Source of the DNA: Clostridiales bacterium
GTDB lineage: Bacteria; Bacillota; Clostridia; Oscillospirales; Oscillospiraceae
DNA: 50,965 nt
NCBI GenBank assembly: GCA_029268065.1
Contig: JAJUHC010000020.1
Coordinates: 1-50,965 of the forward strand
Direction: 5' to 3'
Numbering within the stretch: the stretch's first letter is position 1; every line of letters begins with the position of its first letter. The position numbers were made by a program, and so were the translations under genes. The notes under the pieces were generated by a model. The model was not told where the DNA came from. It searched no databases and saw only the letters and a program-made list of their open reading frames with translations. Below are positions 24,303-33,438 of the stretch, piece by piece.

Positions 24303-25412
24303 TTAAAGCTTGGAATAGTATTCGCGGCTGACGGGGTAGAGGTGCTTGAGCAGCTTCATGGTCGAGGGGGTCCTCGTGACGGATGAAGCGAAGCAGAAGA
24401 CACGCGGATAGGGAACCGCGAAGGTGGATTTCACGAACTTATCGCAGAGCTCGCGGGCCTTCAAGTCGTCTATATCCTCCTCGATCTTCGGGGGATTTAC
24501 ACCAAGGACTATTTTGTCGTTGAAATTCTTTATGAGGTACTCGGAGTCGTTCATCGGCTGGGGTATCCATATATCGACGCCCGCCTCTATCATTGCGGGG
24601 ACAAGCATCTCGTTTTTGCCGCAGCAGTGGAGATGGAAGTACATACCCCGCCTGTGGGCGGAATCCACTATGCGCTTAAGGTAAGGCACCAGCATTTCGC
24701 GGCAGGTGGCAAGCGAGAAGAAGGGAGCGCGCTGGGAGCCCCAGTCGTCATGGAACTGTATCATATCGACCTTGAAGTGTTTTTTGATACGTCCGAAGTA
24801 ATCGTCATAGAAGTCGGCAAGCTTGTCGAAGAGCCGGTGCACCGCATCCTGCTGATCCTCGTCCATGAGCGCCATGGCCGCGCCCTCAAAATCGCAGAAG
24901 GAAATAAGGCGCTCAAATAGTCCGCTGAAAACCGTCCATTCGTTCATGCGGTCGTCGGAGAGGTAGGGTGAATTGATTCTGGAACTCGCTTCCCAGTCCA
25001 GCTTATCGAGATCTGGGAAGCTTATGTATTTTTCCCACTGGTTTATGTCAGGGCACTTCGGATTTCCGGGCTTTACCATCGAGCCGTTGACAAGGGCCTC
25101 GTATTCCCATTCGACCCCGAAAAGGTCCTTGCCGCCCTTTTGTATGCCCTCCATCGGTTCGGCGTCGGAGATCATCGCGCGGGCGATGTTGTCGGGAATC
25201 AGGCGGGGGTTGAACATCTGCACCTCGGCGGCGTAGTAGGCGAGCCACTGCGGGGGTTCGCCCTTGAGCATCGACAGAATATTATCGCGGTATGAGATGG
25301 GAGTGCCCGGTTTCGGCATTTTCCCGTCCTTGGCGTTGGGGTTGGGCAAGCATATTATGGTTCCCGTTATTTTGGATTCATTTTCGGCGTCATAAGGTTT
25401 CCTGTTCATCAT
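24303..25412 (-). CDS. URO-D family protein (methyltransferase-like)
   Basis: 369 residues, ATG preceded by AAAGGAG. It belongs to the uroporphyrinogen decarboxylase (HemE/MtaA) fold group: a TIM-barrel pattern with IQFHDDWGSQRAPFF, HLHCCGKNEMLVPAMIEAG and the C-terminal KIVLGVNPPK. The HxCG segment (HCCG) fits the zinc site of the cobalamin- or corrinoid-dependent methyltransferase branch rather than haem synthesis. In anaerobes these act in methyl transfer from methoxylated or methylated compounds, but no corrinoid protein is nearby. The gene stands alone. Confidence 0.8.
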   Translation of the reverse strand: MMNRKPYDAENESKITGTIICLPNPNAKDGKMPKPGTPISYRDNILSMLKGEPPQWLAYYAAEVQMFNPRLIPDNIARAMISDAEPMEGIQKGGKDLFGVEWEYEALVNGSMVKPGNPKCPDINQWEKYISFPDLDKLDWEASSRINSPYLSDDRMNEWTVFSGLFERLISFCDFEGAAMALMDEDQQDAVHRLFDKLADFYDDYFGRIKKHFKVDMIQFHDDWGSQRAPFFSLATCREMLVPYLKRIVDSAHRRGMYFHLHCCGKNEMLVPAMIEAGVDIWIPQPMNDSEYLIKNFNDKIVLGVNPPKIEEDIDDLKARELCDKFVKSTFAVPYPRVFCFASSVTRTPSTMKLLKHLYPVSREYYSKL

Positions 25413-25534
25413 TTTGCTCCTTTCAAACCTCAGTATTGTATAAAAGATAACACATAGAAGACCGGTAATCTATCAGTTTTCAGCGAAATAGCACATTATG
25501 TAGTCATTGAACAAAAATCAAACCGCTAATGTTA

Positions 25535-26884
25535 TCAGTATACACACCAGCAATTGACGAAGGCCCAGAGGTAAAAAATCGAGCCGGCGGTAAAGCACAC
25601 CGTTACCGCCGTATCGGCTTTGCGGTTTTCGGTAAGGGCGGCGATGGCAAAGCTTATAGGGAACATGGAGCCGAGGTATCTGGGGCCGGAAAGCAGCCAG
25701 GTAACGCCGATGCATATGACAAAGTAGGCTATATAATACGCGGTGTAAGATGGGCGCAGCTTTTTGACTTCCGCGGTCATGACGGCAAGCGAGCCGAAAA
25801 TGAATGCAAGGTTCGGCCACCAGAGCCCGTAAGACCAGTATGGATGGCCGTTCGAGAAGGAGGCAATGCTGTGCTGGACCATATAGGCTGCCGTGGAAAA
25901 GAAGTATCCCAGGTTCTGTCCCCAGTGCTCGCTCTGGTAAATGAGGTACTGGAAGGGATTGCCTGACACGGCGTAATTGATATACAGGTAGACGCAGAAG
26001 CCGAGAGGAATGATGAAAAGGGAAATGAGGTGCATTATCGTCCGCGAAAGGACAAGATTTCCGCTTTTCACCTCATATATCGTATCGGCAATAAACTCAA
26101 AGCACACGGGCGCTATAAGCGCAAGGCCGAGCGACCTTGTGAAAGCGGCAAGACCGCCGAAAACGGCGGCAATCATGTATTCCTTCCTGCGCGTAAAGTA
26201 GATGCAGCAAGCAGACAGGAGCAGAAAAAGCGAGTCGCTCATAGGCGCGGAGAAAAAAAGCATGCTCGGCACTATGGCGACGTATTTCACTGCGCGCATG
26301 GCTTCGTCATGCCCCATGTCGAGTCTCGCCGTCTTATAGATAACGCAGCCCGCCAGGGAGAAGGAAACAATCGATATGAGTATAGCGGAGATAAAATAAT
26401 GCCCTGTCAGGTAAGCCGCGCCCCTTATGAGAATGGGGTACATCGGCAGGAAGACAAGCCTTACGATATCGTCGATTTCACCGACGGAGCGGTACCAGTT
26501 TTGGGCTATGTCAACGTAGTGGTAGCCGTCGCCGTAGGTCCAAATGCTGAGGAAGGCGGTGTAGGGGTCTTCCGGACCGCAGATGACGCGGCGCATCAGG
26601 AGGGAGAGCGCGAGAACGGCAAGGCGGGATAACAGCAGAAGAACGAAAAGCCTGAAAAGCAGCCAAAAATCAGATTTTACGGAGACGCTGCGATCCCTTT
26701 TTCCGCTCCAGGCCTCCATCCAGAGAGGTATGAAGCGTATCCCCAGCAGCGCAAAAAGAGCGGTTGCAAAAATAGCTGAAAACGCCGCGGGCAGATTTGC
26801 AGGCGGAGTTTTCAGCCACCATCCCGCAAGCAGCGCGAGGAGCACCGCGAGACATACGCCGGTAAAAAACCATCTTCGCCTCAA
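25535..26884 (-). CDS. PIG-V-like mannosyltransferase, polytopic membrane protein
   Basis: 449 residues from a TTG at 26884 with AAAGGATGG upstream; an ATG three codons earlier sits inside that ribosome-binding site. About ten transmembrane helices. The loop after helix 2-3 carries IWTYGDGYHYVDIAQNWY, and FLPMYPILIR, FSAPMSDSLFLLLS and LAAFTRSLGLAL follow in the order seen in PIG-V/GPI mannosyltransferase-2-like enzymes. These use a polyprenyl-phosphate sugar on the outer face of the membrane. Possible role: glycosylation of wall polymer or surface protein, fitting the S-layer context (inference). Confidence 0.78.
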   Translation of the reverse strand: MRRRWFFTGVCLAVLLALLAGWWLKTPPANLPAAFSAIFATALFALLGIRFIPLWMEAWSGKRDRSVSVKSDFWLLFRLFVLLLLSRLAVLALSLLMRRVICGPEDPYTAFLSIWTYGDGYHYVDIAQNWYRSVGEIDDIVRLVFLPMYPILIRGAAYLTGHYFISAILISIVSFSLAGCVIYKTARLDMGHDEAMRAVKYVAIVPSMLFFSAPMSDSLFLLLSACCIYFTRRKEYMIAAVFGGLAAFTRSLGLALIAPVCFEFIADTIYEVKSGNLVLSRTIMHLISLFIIPLGFCVYLYINYAVSGNPFQYLIYQSEHWGQNLGYFFSTAAYMVQHSIASFSNGHPYWSYGLWWPNLAFIFGSLAVMTAEVKKLRPSYTAYYIAYFVICIGVTWLLSGPRYLGSMFPISFAIAALTENRKADTAVTVCFTAGSIFYLWAFVNCWCVY

Positions 26885-26991
26885 AGTAACCATCCTTTAG
26901 CAACAAAAACGCAAATAATTCGGGTCCAGAAACAGACGCCGTGCGTACGCATCTGAGCGACCCGAACAGAACGAGGTCGGCTCAATGCGGT

Positions 26992-28137
26992 TTAGTCCAA
27001 TGCGATTTTCTTCTCCATTACGAGAAGGGAGCAGACGTTGCCCGGCTCCGAATCTATATGCCTGAAGCCGTGCTTTTTATAAAAGGCGATAGCCCTTGCG
27101 TTCGTTTCGGCGACCCTCAGACGGAGGGTCCTTCTGCCAAGCCTGCGGTACACGGAGGTCGCGTGCCCCAGAAGCTGTACGGCAAGCCCCTTTCCCCGGT
27201 AAGGCTCGTCAATGTAATAGAAGGCTATGCAGCCGGCGTGAGACGCCGCATCCTGCTCGATGCTGAGCTCAAGTATGCCGACCGGCCTGTCGCCGAGGAA
27301 GGCCTCGGTAACGGACATGGGATCCTTGCGGCTGCGCTTTTTCGCGATCCTCAGGTAAATGTCGCTGAAGCCCTCAAGGCTTCCGTGCGCCGCTGTCCAG
27401 GCGTCCCTGTAAGCGTTAAGGTACTTTTCACCGCGGTTTTCCAGATCCATCGGGCGGAAATACATGTTTGTGCCGTCGGTGAAGCTCTCTTTTTTCCACC
27501 AGTCCTGACGCTTGAAGGCGCTCAGCTCGTCGGGGAGGTGAGAGTTGTCGTTCATATACTCTATACCGAACGCGCCGTCCTTATAGGTCAGCAGAGAGAC
27601 CGCAGTGTTGTCGCAGTAAAAAACGCGGCTTATTTCCTCCGGCGGGATGTTCATCAGGGTGCAGAGAAGAGCCCTGATTGCTCCGCCGTGCGTGACCACG
27701 GCAATGGTTTGACCGTCGTGCCTTTCGGCGAGCGTCTTAACCGCTGAGGTGATCCTCTCGGAGAGCTTGTAGAAGTTCTCGCAGCCGCTGATGTTCCATT
27801 TGTGCGGCGCGCTGTTGTAGTTTTTGTATTCCTCGGGCATGTCGCGCTCTATTTCCGCCCAGCAGACATCCTCCCATACGCCCATTTTCACCTCGCGGAG
27901 CTCCGGCAGGGTGTTGAGGGGCAGCTTTTTGGGGACACAGATCGCGGCCGCGGTAGCTCTGGTGCGGCTTAAGTCGCTCGAATAGACCGCATCTATATGG
28001 ATGTCCTTAAAACGCCGGCGCAGATACTCGAGCTGCTTTTCTCCCATTTCAGTCAGAAGGCTGTCGTAGTGGCCATGAACGCGCCGGTAAAGGTTCCCCT
28101 CGGCCTCCGCGTGCCTGATGATATAGACATAAGTCAT
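26992..28137 (-). CDS. Histidine phosphatase-GNAT acetyltransferase fusion
   Basis: 381 residues in two domains. Residues 1-~195 are a phosphoglycerate-mutase-like histidine phosphatase: IIRHAEAEGN supplies the phosphorylated histidine, SSDLSRTRATA the arginine, and VVTHGGAIR the second histidine. Residues ~225-375 are a GNAT acetyltransferase: EPYRGKGLAVQLLGHA is the acetyl-CoA loop and NARAIAFYKKHGFRHI the terminal strand-helix. The fusion suggests sequential action on one substrate (inference). The Shine-Dalgarno is weak (GTGAGA). Confidence 0.87.
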   Translation of the reverse strand: MTYVYIIRHAEAEGNLYRRVHGHYDSLLTEMGEKQLEYLRRRFKDIHIDAVYSSDLSRTRATAAAICVPKKLPLNTLPELREVKMGVWEDVCWAEIERDMPEEYKNYNSAPHKWNISGCENFYKLSERITSAVKTLAERHDGQTIAVVTHGGAIRALLCTLMNIPPEEISRVFYCDNTAVSLLTYKDGAFGIEYMNDNSHLPDELSAFKRQDWWKKESFTDGTNMYFRPMDLENRGEKYLNAYRDAWTAAHGSLEGFSDIYLRIAKKRSRKDPMSVTEAFLGDRPVGILELSIEQDAASHAGCIAFYYIDEPYRGKGLAVQLLGHATSVYRRLGRRTLRLRVAETNARAIAFYKKHGFRHIDSEPGNVCSLLVMEKKIALD

Positions 28138-28183
28138 ACAAATCTCACGTGCGCTTTCTATGATATTTTAGCAGTAAAAAAGC

Positions 28184-28672
28184 CTATTGCGCCCTTTCGA
28201 GGGTAATAACGGTACCCGTCATCTCAAAGTTCTTCGTTTTTACGATATGAGTGCGTCCCACCCTTACCTCCTGGGTCCCGACCTCGTTGAGAAGCGACGT
28301 CGCGGTTACCTGGGCGGTGACGGTGAAGGTGAGGTCGAGATACTCTCCGTTCGGTATTATTACGGTTTTGACGAATGAGTCCGTGTTGGTTTTTTCAAGC
28401 TTGTCGACCTTGCTGGGGGCGGCCGTAACGCTCTGAACCTGGCAGTCGATGTAGCTGCCGCTGGAGATGGTTTTGTCGGGAATAAACTTTTTTATGTTTT
28501 CGTATTCCTCCCTGGGGACAGCATGGACAAGTACGGTATAAGTAATCTGGGTTTTGGGGGCGAGCTTTCCTTTGCCGCCCAGAAATTTATATGCAAAAAA
28601 CAGCGCTGCGGCCAGTATGACGACGACTATAATGACGTCAATTACGTTGATCTTCCTTTTCGCTTTCTCCAT
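28184..28672 (-). CDS. DUF4330-type single-pass membrane protein
   Basis: 162 residues from ATG at 28672 (AAGGATGG upstream). One N-terminal membrane helix (VIDVIIVVVILAAALFFAYKF) is followed by an extracellular beta-rich domain with ITYTVLVHAVPREEYENIKK and the terminal EMTGTVITLER. The anchor plus layout resembles DUF4330 as I recall it. Function unknown; such genes often neighbour glycan or teichoic-acid genes. It diverges from the glycosyltransferase-CsaB gene. Confidence 0.65.
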   Translation of the reverse strand: MEKAKRKINVIDVIIVVVILAAALFFAYKFLGGKGKLAPKTQITYTVLVHAVPREEYENIKKFIPDKTISSGSYIDCQVQSVTAAPSKVDKLEKTNTDSFVKTVIIPNGEYLDLTFTVTAQVTATSLLNEVGTQEVRVGRTHIVKTKNFEMTGTVITLERAQ

Positions 28673-28921
28673 GGAGGGCCATCCTTTCAGTTGCTTTATA
28701 GAATAAAACATTGTATAATATGGTAATAAATAAAACGCCGTTCCGCACGCGGGCTTCTCCCCAAATTGCGGACACAACGGTAATTGTACAACATTTTCCC
28801 ATTTTAAACAAGTACCGCGGCAAAAAAATGCCTATTGACGGTACGGCGCGGAAAATACAGCGCGTTTTATCGATTTATGTCCCGCGGCCCCGAGCCTCCG
28901 AGAGGGAGGAACGCGCATAAA

Positions 28922-31171
28922 ATGACGGGAGCCGCCGTTTGGGGGGTTATTTTGAAAATCATCACGCTGATAAGCGGAGGGGACGTGGGCGGCGCCAAGA
29001 CGCACGTCCTTACGCTTCTGAGAGAGCTCAACAAGGTAATTAAGGCGGACCTCATCTGCTTCAGGGAAGGCGACTTTGCCGCGGAAGCCAGGGAAATGGG
29101 CATACCCACCGCAATCGTCAATTCGGGCCGTCTTTTTTCGGACCTTGCGGAGCTGAAAAGGCGCATTGCCGAAGGCGGCTACGATGTAATACACTGCCAC
29201 GGCTCGAGGGCGAATTTTATCGCCAGCCTGCTGAAAAAGAGCTTTGACCTGCCTATAATCACAACGGTGCACAGCGACCCGAAGCTCGACTACATGGGGA
29301 GACCCGCGGGAAAGCTCATATACGGAAACATAAACCAATATTCGTTAAAGAAGCTGGACTACTATATAGGCGTTTCGGACGCCATGACAGACCTTCTCAT
29401 AGACCGCGGATTTTCGCCGGACAGGCTGTTCACAATATATAACGGCATCGATTTCACCGACAGGCTCGGGGAATTCGACCGAACGGCATATCTCGCATGG
29501 CTCGGCATCAATTCGGACGAGTGCGTGGTCGCGGGGATTGCGGCGAGGCTGAACCCGGTAAAGGACGTCGCCACGCTGATACGCGGCTTTGCGGACGCGG
29601 AGAGGGACTGTCCCAATCTCAGGCTGCTCATAGCGGGAGACGGAGAGCAGCGCGAAATACTCGAAAATCTTGCGAGGGAACTCGGCGTGTACGAGAAAAC
29701 TCGCTTCCTCGGCTGGGTGAGCAATATCGGCGAATTCTACAAGGCCTTGGACATAAACACGCTTACATCCCTTTCGGAAACCTTCCCGTACGCGCTGACG
29801 GAGGGAGCAAGGGAATGGCTCCCGACCATCAGCTCGCGCGTCGGCGGGGTGCCATATCTCATAGACGACGGCGTGAACGGGCTTCTGTTCCCGGCGGGCG
29901 ACTACAAAAAGCTGGGGGAGTGCTTAAGGACGCTTGCCGGCGACGCGGAGATGAGAAAGGCGATGGGAGAGCGCCTTGGGAGAAAGGCCAGGGACTGCTA
30001 CTCTCTTGAAGCGACGAGAAATACGCAGCTCAGAATATACGAAACGGTGCTTAGGCGCAGCAGCAGGGCGGCCGAACGGAAACGCGACGGCGTAGCCATA
30101 TGCGGGGCCTACGGCAGGGGCAACACCGGGGACAACGCCATACTTGAGGCGATAATACACGAAATGAGAGAGATAGACGAGGACCTGCCGCTTGTCGTTC
30201 TTTCAAAAGACCCCGCGGCCACGAGAAAGCAGTACCGTGTAAATTCCGTTCACACCTTCGATATCATTCAATTCCGGCGCGCGGTAAAGAGAACGAGGCT
30301 CTACATCAACGGCGGCGGCAGCCTCATACAGGACGTCACGAGCCAGAGGTCCCTGCTCTATTACCTTTTCAATATCATAACCGCCAAGACTCTCGGCAAC
30401 CGGGTTCTGATGTACGGCTGCGGGATAGGACCGCTGATCCGGCCTTTCGACAGGAGCGTAGCGGGCAAGGTTATGAACAGGTATGTGGACGTTATCACGC
30501 TCCGCGAGGACAGCTCCAAGGAGGAACTCAAAAGCCTCGGCGTGACAAAACCGAAGGTACTCCTGAGCGCGGACCCTGCGCTCAGCCTATGTCCGGCTCC
30601 CGAGGAATCGGTCGACAGCGTTTTCCGGGCGGAGGGTATGGCGGCTAGAGGAAGCTATATATGCTTTGCGCTTAGAAACTGGCATGGCTTCGATGAAAAG
30701 CTTTCGTATTTCGTAGAGGCGGCGGAATATTCCTATGCGAGGCACGGGCTTGTTCCGGTTTTCATACCGATAGATCAGCACGATATCGGCGTCGCGGAAG
30801 CCGTCGCTTCAAAGCTTAGCGTTCCCTTCCATATCATGAAAAATTCAATGAGCTCCGATCAGATAATCGGGGTTATGTCCCGGATGGCGGTAGTTGTTTC
30901 CATGCGCCTGCACGGGCTGATTTTCACGACGCGAAGCGGCGCGCCGCTCGTCGGCATAGCCTATGACCCAAAGGTAAACGCGTTTATGAAGTACCTGGGT
31001 CAGGAGCTCTGCTGCAATCTGGGCGAGGTGGACGGGAAGAACCTTAAGGGGATGATAGACGCGGCTGTGGAAAAAAATGCCGACAGGGACAGGCTGCTCG
31101 GGCTTGCGCGGCGCGTAATAGAAGCTGAGAAGCTGAACGTTGAGATAGCGAGAGGTCTCTTAAACGAATAG
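28922..31171 (+). CDS. csaB: Glycosyltransferase family 4 fused to CsaB-type polysaccharide pyruvyl transferase
   Basis: 749 residues from ATG at 28922 (GGGAGG 12 bases before). A TTG at 28952 with GGGGGG close by is an alternative. Residues ~10-390 are a GT4 glycosyltransferase: SGGDVGGAKTHVLTLL, the Rossmann halves and E-x7-E in SETFPYALTEG. Residues ~405-740 are a CsaB-type pyruvyl transferase: ICGAYGRGNTGDNAILEAI, YINGGGSLIQD, MYGCGIGP and MRLHGLIF. CsaB adds pyruvate ketals to secondary wall polysaccharide, the ligand of SLH domains. The window encodes seven SLH proteins, so this is the expected anchoring enzyme, with a built-in sugar transferase. Confidence 0.9.
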   Translation: MTGAAVWGVILKIITLISGGDVGGAKTHVLTLLRELNKVIKADLICFREGDFAAEAREMGIPTAIVNSGRLFSDLAELKRRIAEGGYDVIHCHGSRANFIASLLKKSFDLPIITTVHSDPKLDYMGRPAGKLIYGNINQYSLKKLDYYIGVSDAMTDLLIDRGFSPDRLFTIYNGIDFTDRLGEFDRTAYLAWLGINSDECVVAGIAARLNPVKDVATLIRGFADAERDCPNLRLLIAGDGEQREILENLARELGVYEKTRFLGWVSNIGEFYKALDINTLTSLSETFPYALTEGAREWLPTISSRVGGVPYLIDDGVNGLLFPAGDYKKLGECLRTLAGDAEMRKAMGERLGRKARDCYSLEATRNTQLRIYETVLRRSSRAAERKRDGVAICGAYGRGNTGDNAILEAIIHEMREIDEDLPLVVLSKDPAATRKQYRVNSVHTFDIIQFRRAVKRTRLYINGGGSLIQDVTSQRSLLYYLFNIITAKTLGNRVLMYGCGIGPLIRPFDRSVAGKVMNRYVDVITLREDSSKEELKSLGVTKPKVLLSADPALSLCPAPEESVDSVFRAEGMAARGSYICFALRNWHGFDEKLSYFVEAAEYSYARHGLVPVFIPIDQHDIGVAEAVASKLSVPFHIMKNSMSSDQIIGVMSRMAVVVSMRLHGLIFTTRSGAPLVGIAYDPKVNAFMKYLGQELCCNLGEVDGKNLKGMIDAAVEKNADRDRLLGLARRVIEAEKLNVEIARGLLNE

Positions 31172-31275
31172 AACCGCCTGAATCCGTCCGGATTTAAGGC
31201 AGCTTTTCCGGAAGGATGATCGGCTCAGCATAATCATTGGAATTTTTAATATTAATCAAGCAAAGGATATCACAA

Positions 31276-33423
31276 ATGGACATCATAAAACGCATTTCGA
31301 CAGAACTTAGTATAAAGCCTTCTCAGACCGAAGCGGCGGTGAAGCTCATAGACGAGGGGAACACCGTGCCTTTTATCGCGCGCTACCGCAAGGAGGTAAC
31401 GGGAAGCCTTACGGACGAGCAGCTCCGCGACCTCAGCGAAAGACTGACGGCTCTTCGTGCGATAGAGGAGCGCCGCGAGGACGTGAGGAGGCTCATAGGG
31501 GAGCAGGGGAAGCTGACGCCGGAAATCGAAGCTGCGCTGGACAAAGCGGAATCCGTAGCCGAAATCGACGACATATACAGACCCTTCCGCCCGAAGCGCC
31601 GGACAAGAGCCTCCATCGCGGCGGAGCAGGGCCTGACGCCGCTCGCGGAAATCCTTCTGGCGCAGGAAGCCGGCGCGGATATTCAGAAAGCCGCCGAGGG
31701 CTTCATAAATGAGGAGCTGGGTGTAGCTTCCGTCGAGGCGGCGCTTGCGGGAGCGCGCGACATAATAGCGGAGCGCGTTTCGGACACCGCCGAGTTCCGC
31801 AAATGGATACGCGACTATACGTTTGACACGGGGCGCATAGTCTCCAAGGCGAAAAACCCCGAGGTTGACACCGTTTACAGGCTTTACTACGACTTTTCCG
31901 AGCTGCTTTCAAAAATCCCTTCCCACCGAATGCTGGCCATAAACCGCGGCGAGCGTGAGGGAGTGCTTTCGGTCAAAGTGGAGGTCGACGAGGAGTTTAT
32001 AAAGGGGTATTTAAACGGACAGATGGTGACGGATATATCCGCGCCTTCGGCAAAGCATGTGGTAATGGCGGCGGAGGATGCGTACGGCCGCCTCATAGCG
32101 CCATCGGTGAGCAACGAGGTGCGCGGAACGGTAACTGAAAGGGCGGAGGACCAGGCGATAGACGTTTTCAGCGAAAACCTCAAAAACCTGCTGCTCCAGC
32201 CGCCTGTAAGAGGCAGGGTCGTCATGGGCTTTGACCCCGCTTACCGCACGGGCTGCAAGATAGCGGTAGTGAACGACGTGGGCGACGTTCTTGCGACGGC
32301 GGTGGTATATCCGACGCCGCCCCAGAACAAGACGGAGGAAGCAAGACGCGTGCTTACGAACCTGATAAATACCCACAAGGTGGATATCATATCGATAGGA
32401 AACGGAACCGCCTCAAAGGAAAGCGAGATTTTTGTCGCCGATCTCATAAAAAGCCAGAGCCGCAAGGTGAGCTACATTATGACGAGCGAGGCGGGGGCCT
32501 CGGTGTATTCGGCCTCGAAGCTCGCGAGCGAGGAATTCCCGGAATTCGACGTGTCCCTCCGGAGCGCGGTATCGATAGCGAGAAGGCTGCAGGACCCGCT
32601 GGCGGAGCTTGTCAAGATAGACCCGAAGGCGATAGGCGTCGGGCAGTATCAGCACGATATGGACCCGAAAAAGCTCTCGGCATCCCTCGGCGGCGTCGTG
32701 GAATCCTGCGTAAGCAGCGTAGGCGCGGATCTTAACACCGCCTCGGTGTCGCTTTTATCGCATATCGCCGGCATAAACAGCAAAACCGCGGGAAACATCT
32801 ACGAATACCGCGTTAATAATTCCCGCTTCAAAAAACGCTCTGACCTGAAAAAGGTAAAGGGCATAGGCGAAAAGGCCTACACCCAGTGCATAGGCTTCCT
32901 CCGCGTGCCGGAGAGCAGCGAGGTGCTCGACAATACGGCGGTACACCCCGAGTCCTACGAGGCGGCCAAAAAGCTTCTTAAGCTCGTGGGATACACGGAG
33001 GCGGATGTGAAAAACAGGAGGGTGGAAGAGCTTCATAAGCGCGTATCGGAGCTCGGCTGGGAGAGCGTGGCAAGCGCCGTCGGAGTTGGCACGCCTACGC
33101 TCCGCGACATTGTTTCAGAGCTTTTAAAGCCGGGGCGCGACCCGCGCGACGAGCTGCCGAAGCCTCAGCTTCGGACGGACGTGCTGGATATAAACAGCCT
33201 GAAGCCCGGCATGGAGCTCGTGGGAACGGTGCGGAACGTAGCCGATTTCGGAGCGTTTGTAGATATTGGCGTGCATCAGGACGGTCTTGTGCACATAAGC
33301 AGGCTCTCAAACAAATTCGTAAAGCGGGCGATGGACGTCGTGAGCATAGGGGACATAATAAAGGTGCGCGTAATAGAAGCGGACGCCGCGAAGAAAAGGA
33401 TTTCGCTTGAAAGAATAATGTGA
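31276..33423 (+). CDS. tex: Tex, RNA-binding transcription accessory protein
   Basis: 715 residues from ATG at 31276 with AAGGA upstream. Typical Tex order: N-terminal helical domain (FIARYRKEVTGSLTDEQLR), YqgF-like RNase-H-fold domain (MGFDPAYRTGCKIAVV), helix-hairpin-helix (RVNNSRFKKRSDLKKVKGIG) and C-terminal S1 RNA-binding domain (LVGTVRNVADFGAFVDIGVH). Full length for the family. It binds nucleic acid and affects transcription; the exact role in Clostridia is not settled. First gene of an operon with pepV-like, HD and MBL genes (gaps of 15, 10 and 15 bases). Confidence 0.95.
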   Translation: MDIIKRISTELSIKPSQTEAAVKLIDEGNTVPFIARYRKEVTGSLTDEQLRDLSERLTALRAIEERREDVRRLIGEQGKLTPEIEAALDKAESVAEIDDIYRPFRPKRRTRASIAAEQGLTPLAEILLAQEAGADIQKAAEGFINEELGVASVEAALAGARDIIAERVSDTAEFRKWIRDYTFDTGRIVSKAKNPEVDTVYRLYYDFSELLSKIPSHRMLAINRGEREGVLSVKVEVDEEFIKGYLNGQMVTDISAPSAKHVVMAAEDAYGRLIAPSVSNEVRGTVTERAEDQAIDVFSENLKNLLLQPPVRGRVVMGFDPAYRTGCKIAVVNDVGDVLATAVVYPTPPQNKTEEARRVLTNLINTHKVDIISIGNGTASKESEIFVADLIKSQSRKVSYIMTSEAGASVYSASKLASEEFPEFDVSLRSAVSIARRLQDPLAELVKIDPKAIGVGQYQHDMDPKKLSASLGGVVESCVSSVGADLNTASVSLLSHIAGINSKTAGNIYEYRVNNSRFKKRSDLKKVKGIGEKAYTQCIGFLRVPESSEVLDNTAVHPESYEAAKKLLKLVGYTEADVKNRRVEELHKRVSELGWESVASAVGVGTPTLRDIVSELLKPGRDPRDELPKPQLRTDVLDINSLKPGMELVGTVRNVADFGAFVDIGVHQDGLVHISRLSNKFVKRAMDVVSIGDIIKVRVIEADAAKKRISLERIM

Positions 33424-33438
33424 TGCGGAGGGATTACC

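Noticed and set aside
26941..27747. 268-codon frame on the plus strand
   Set aside because: Opposite the phosphatase-GNAT gene, whose motifs are clear; composition effect of GC-rich codons.
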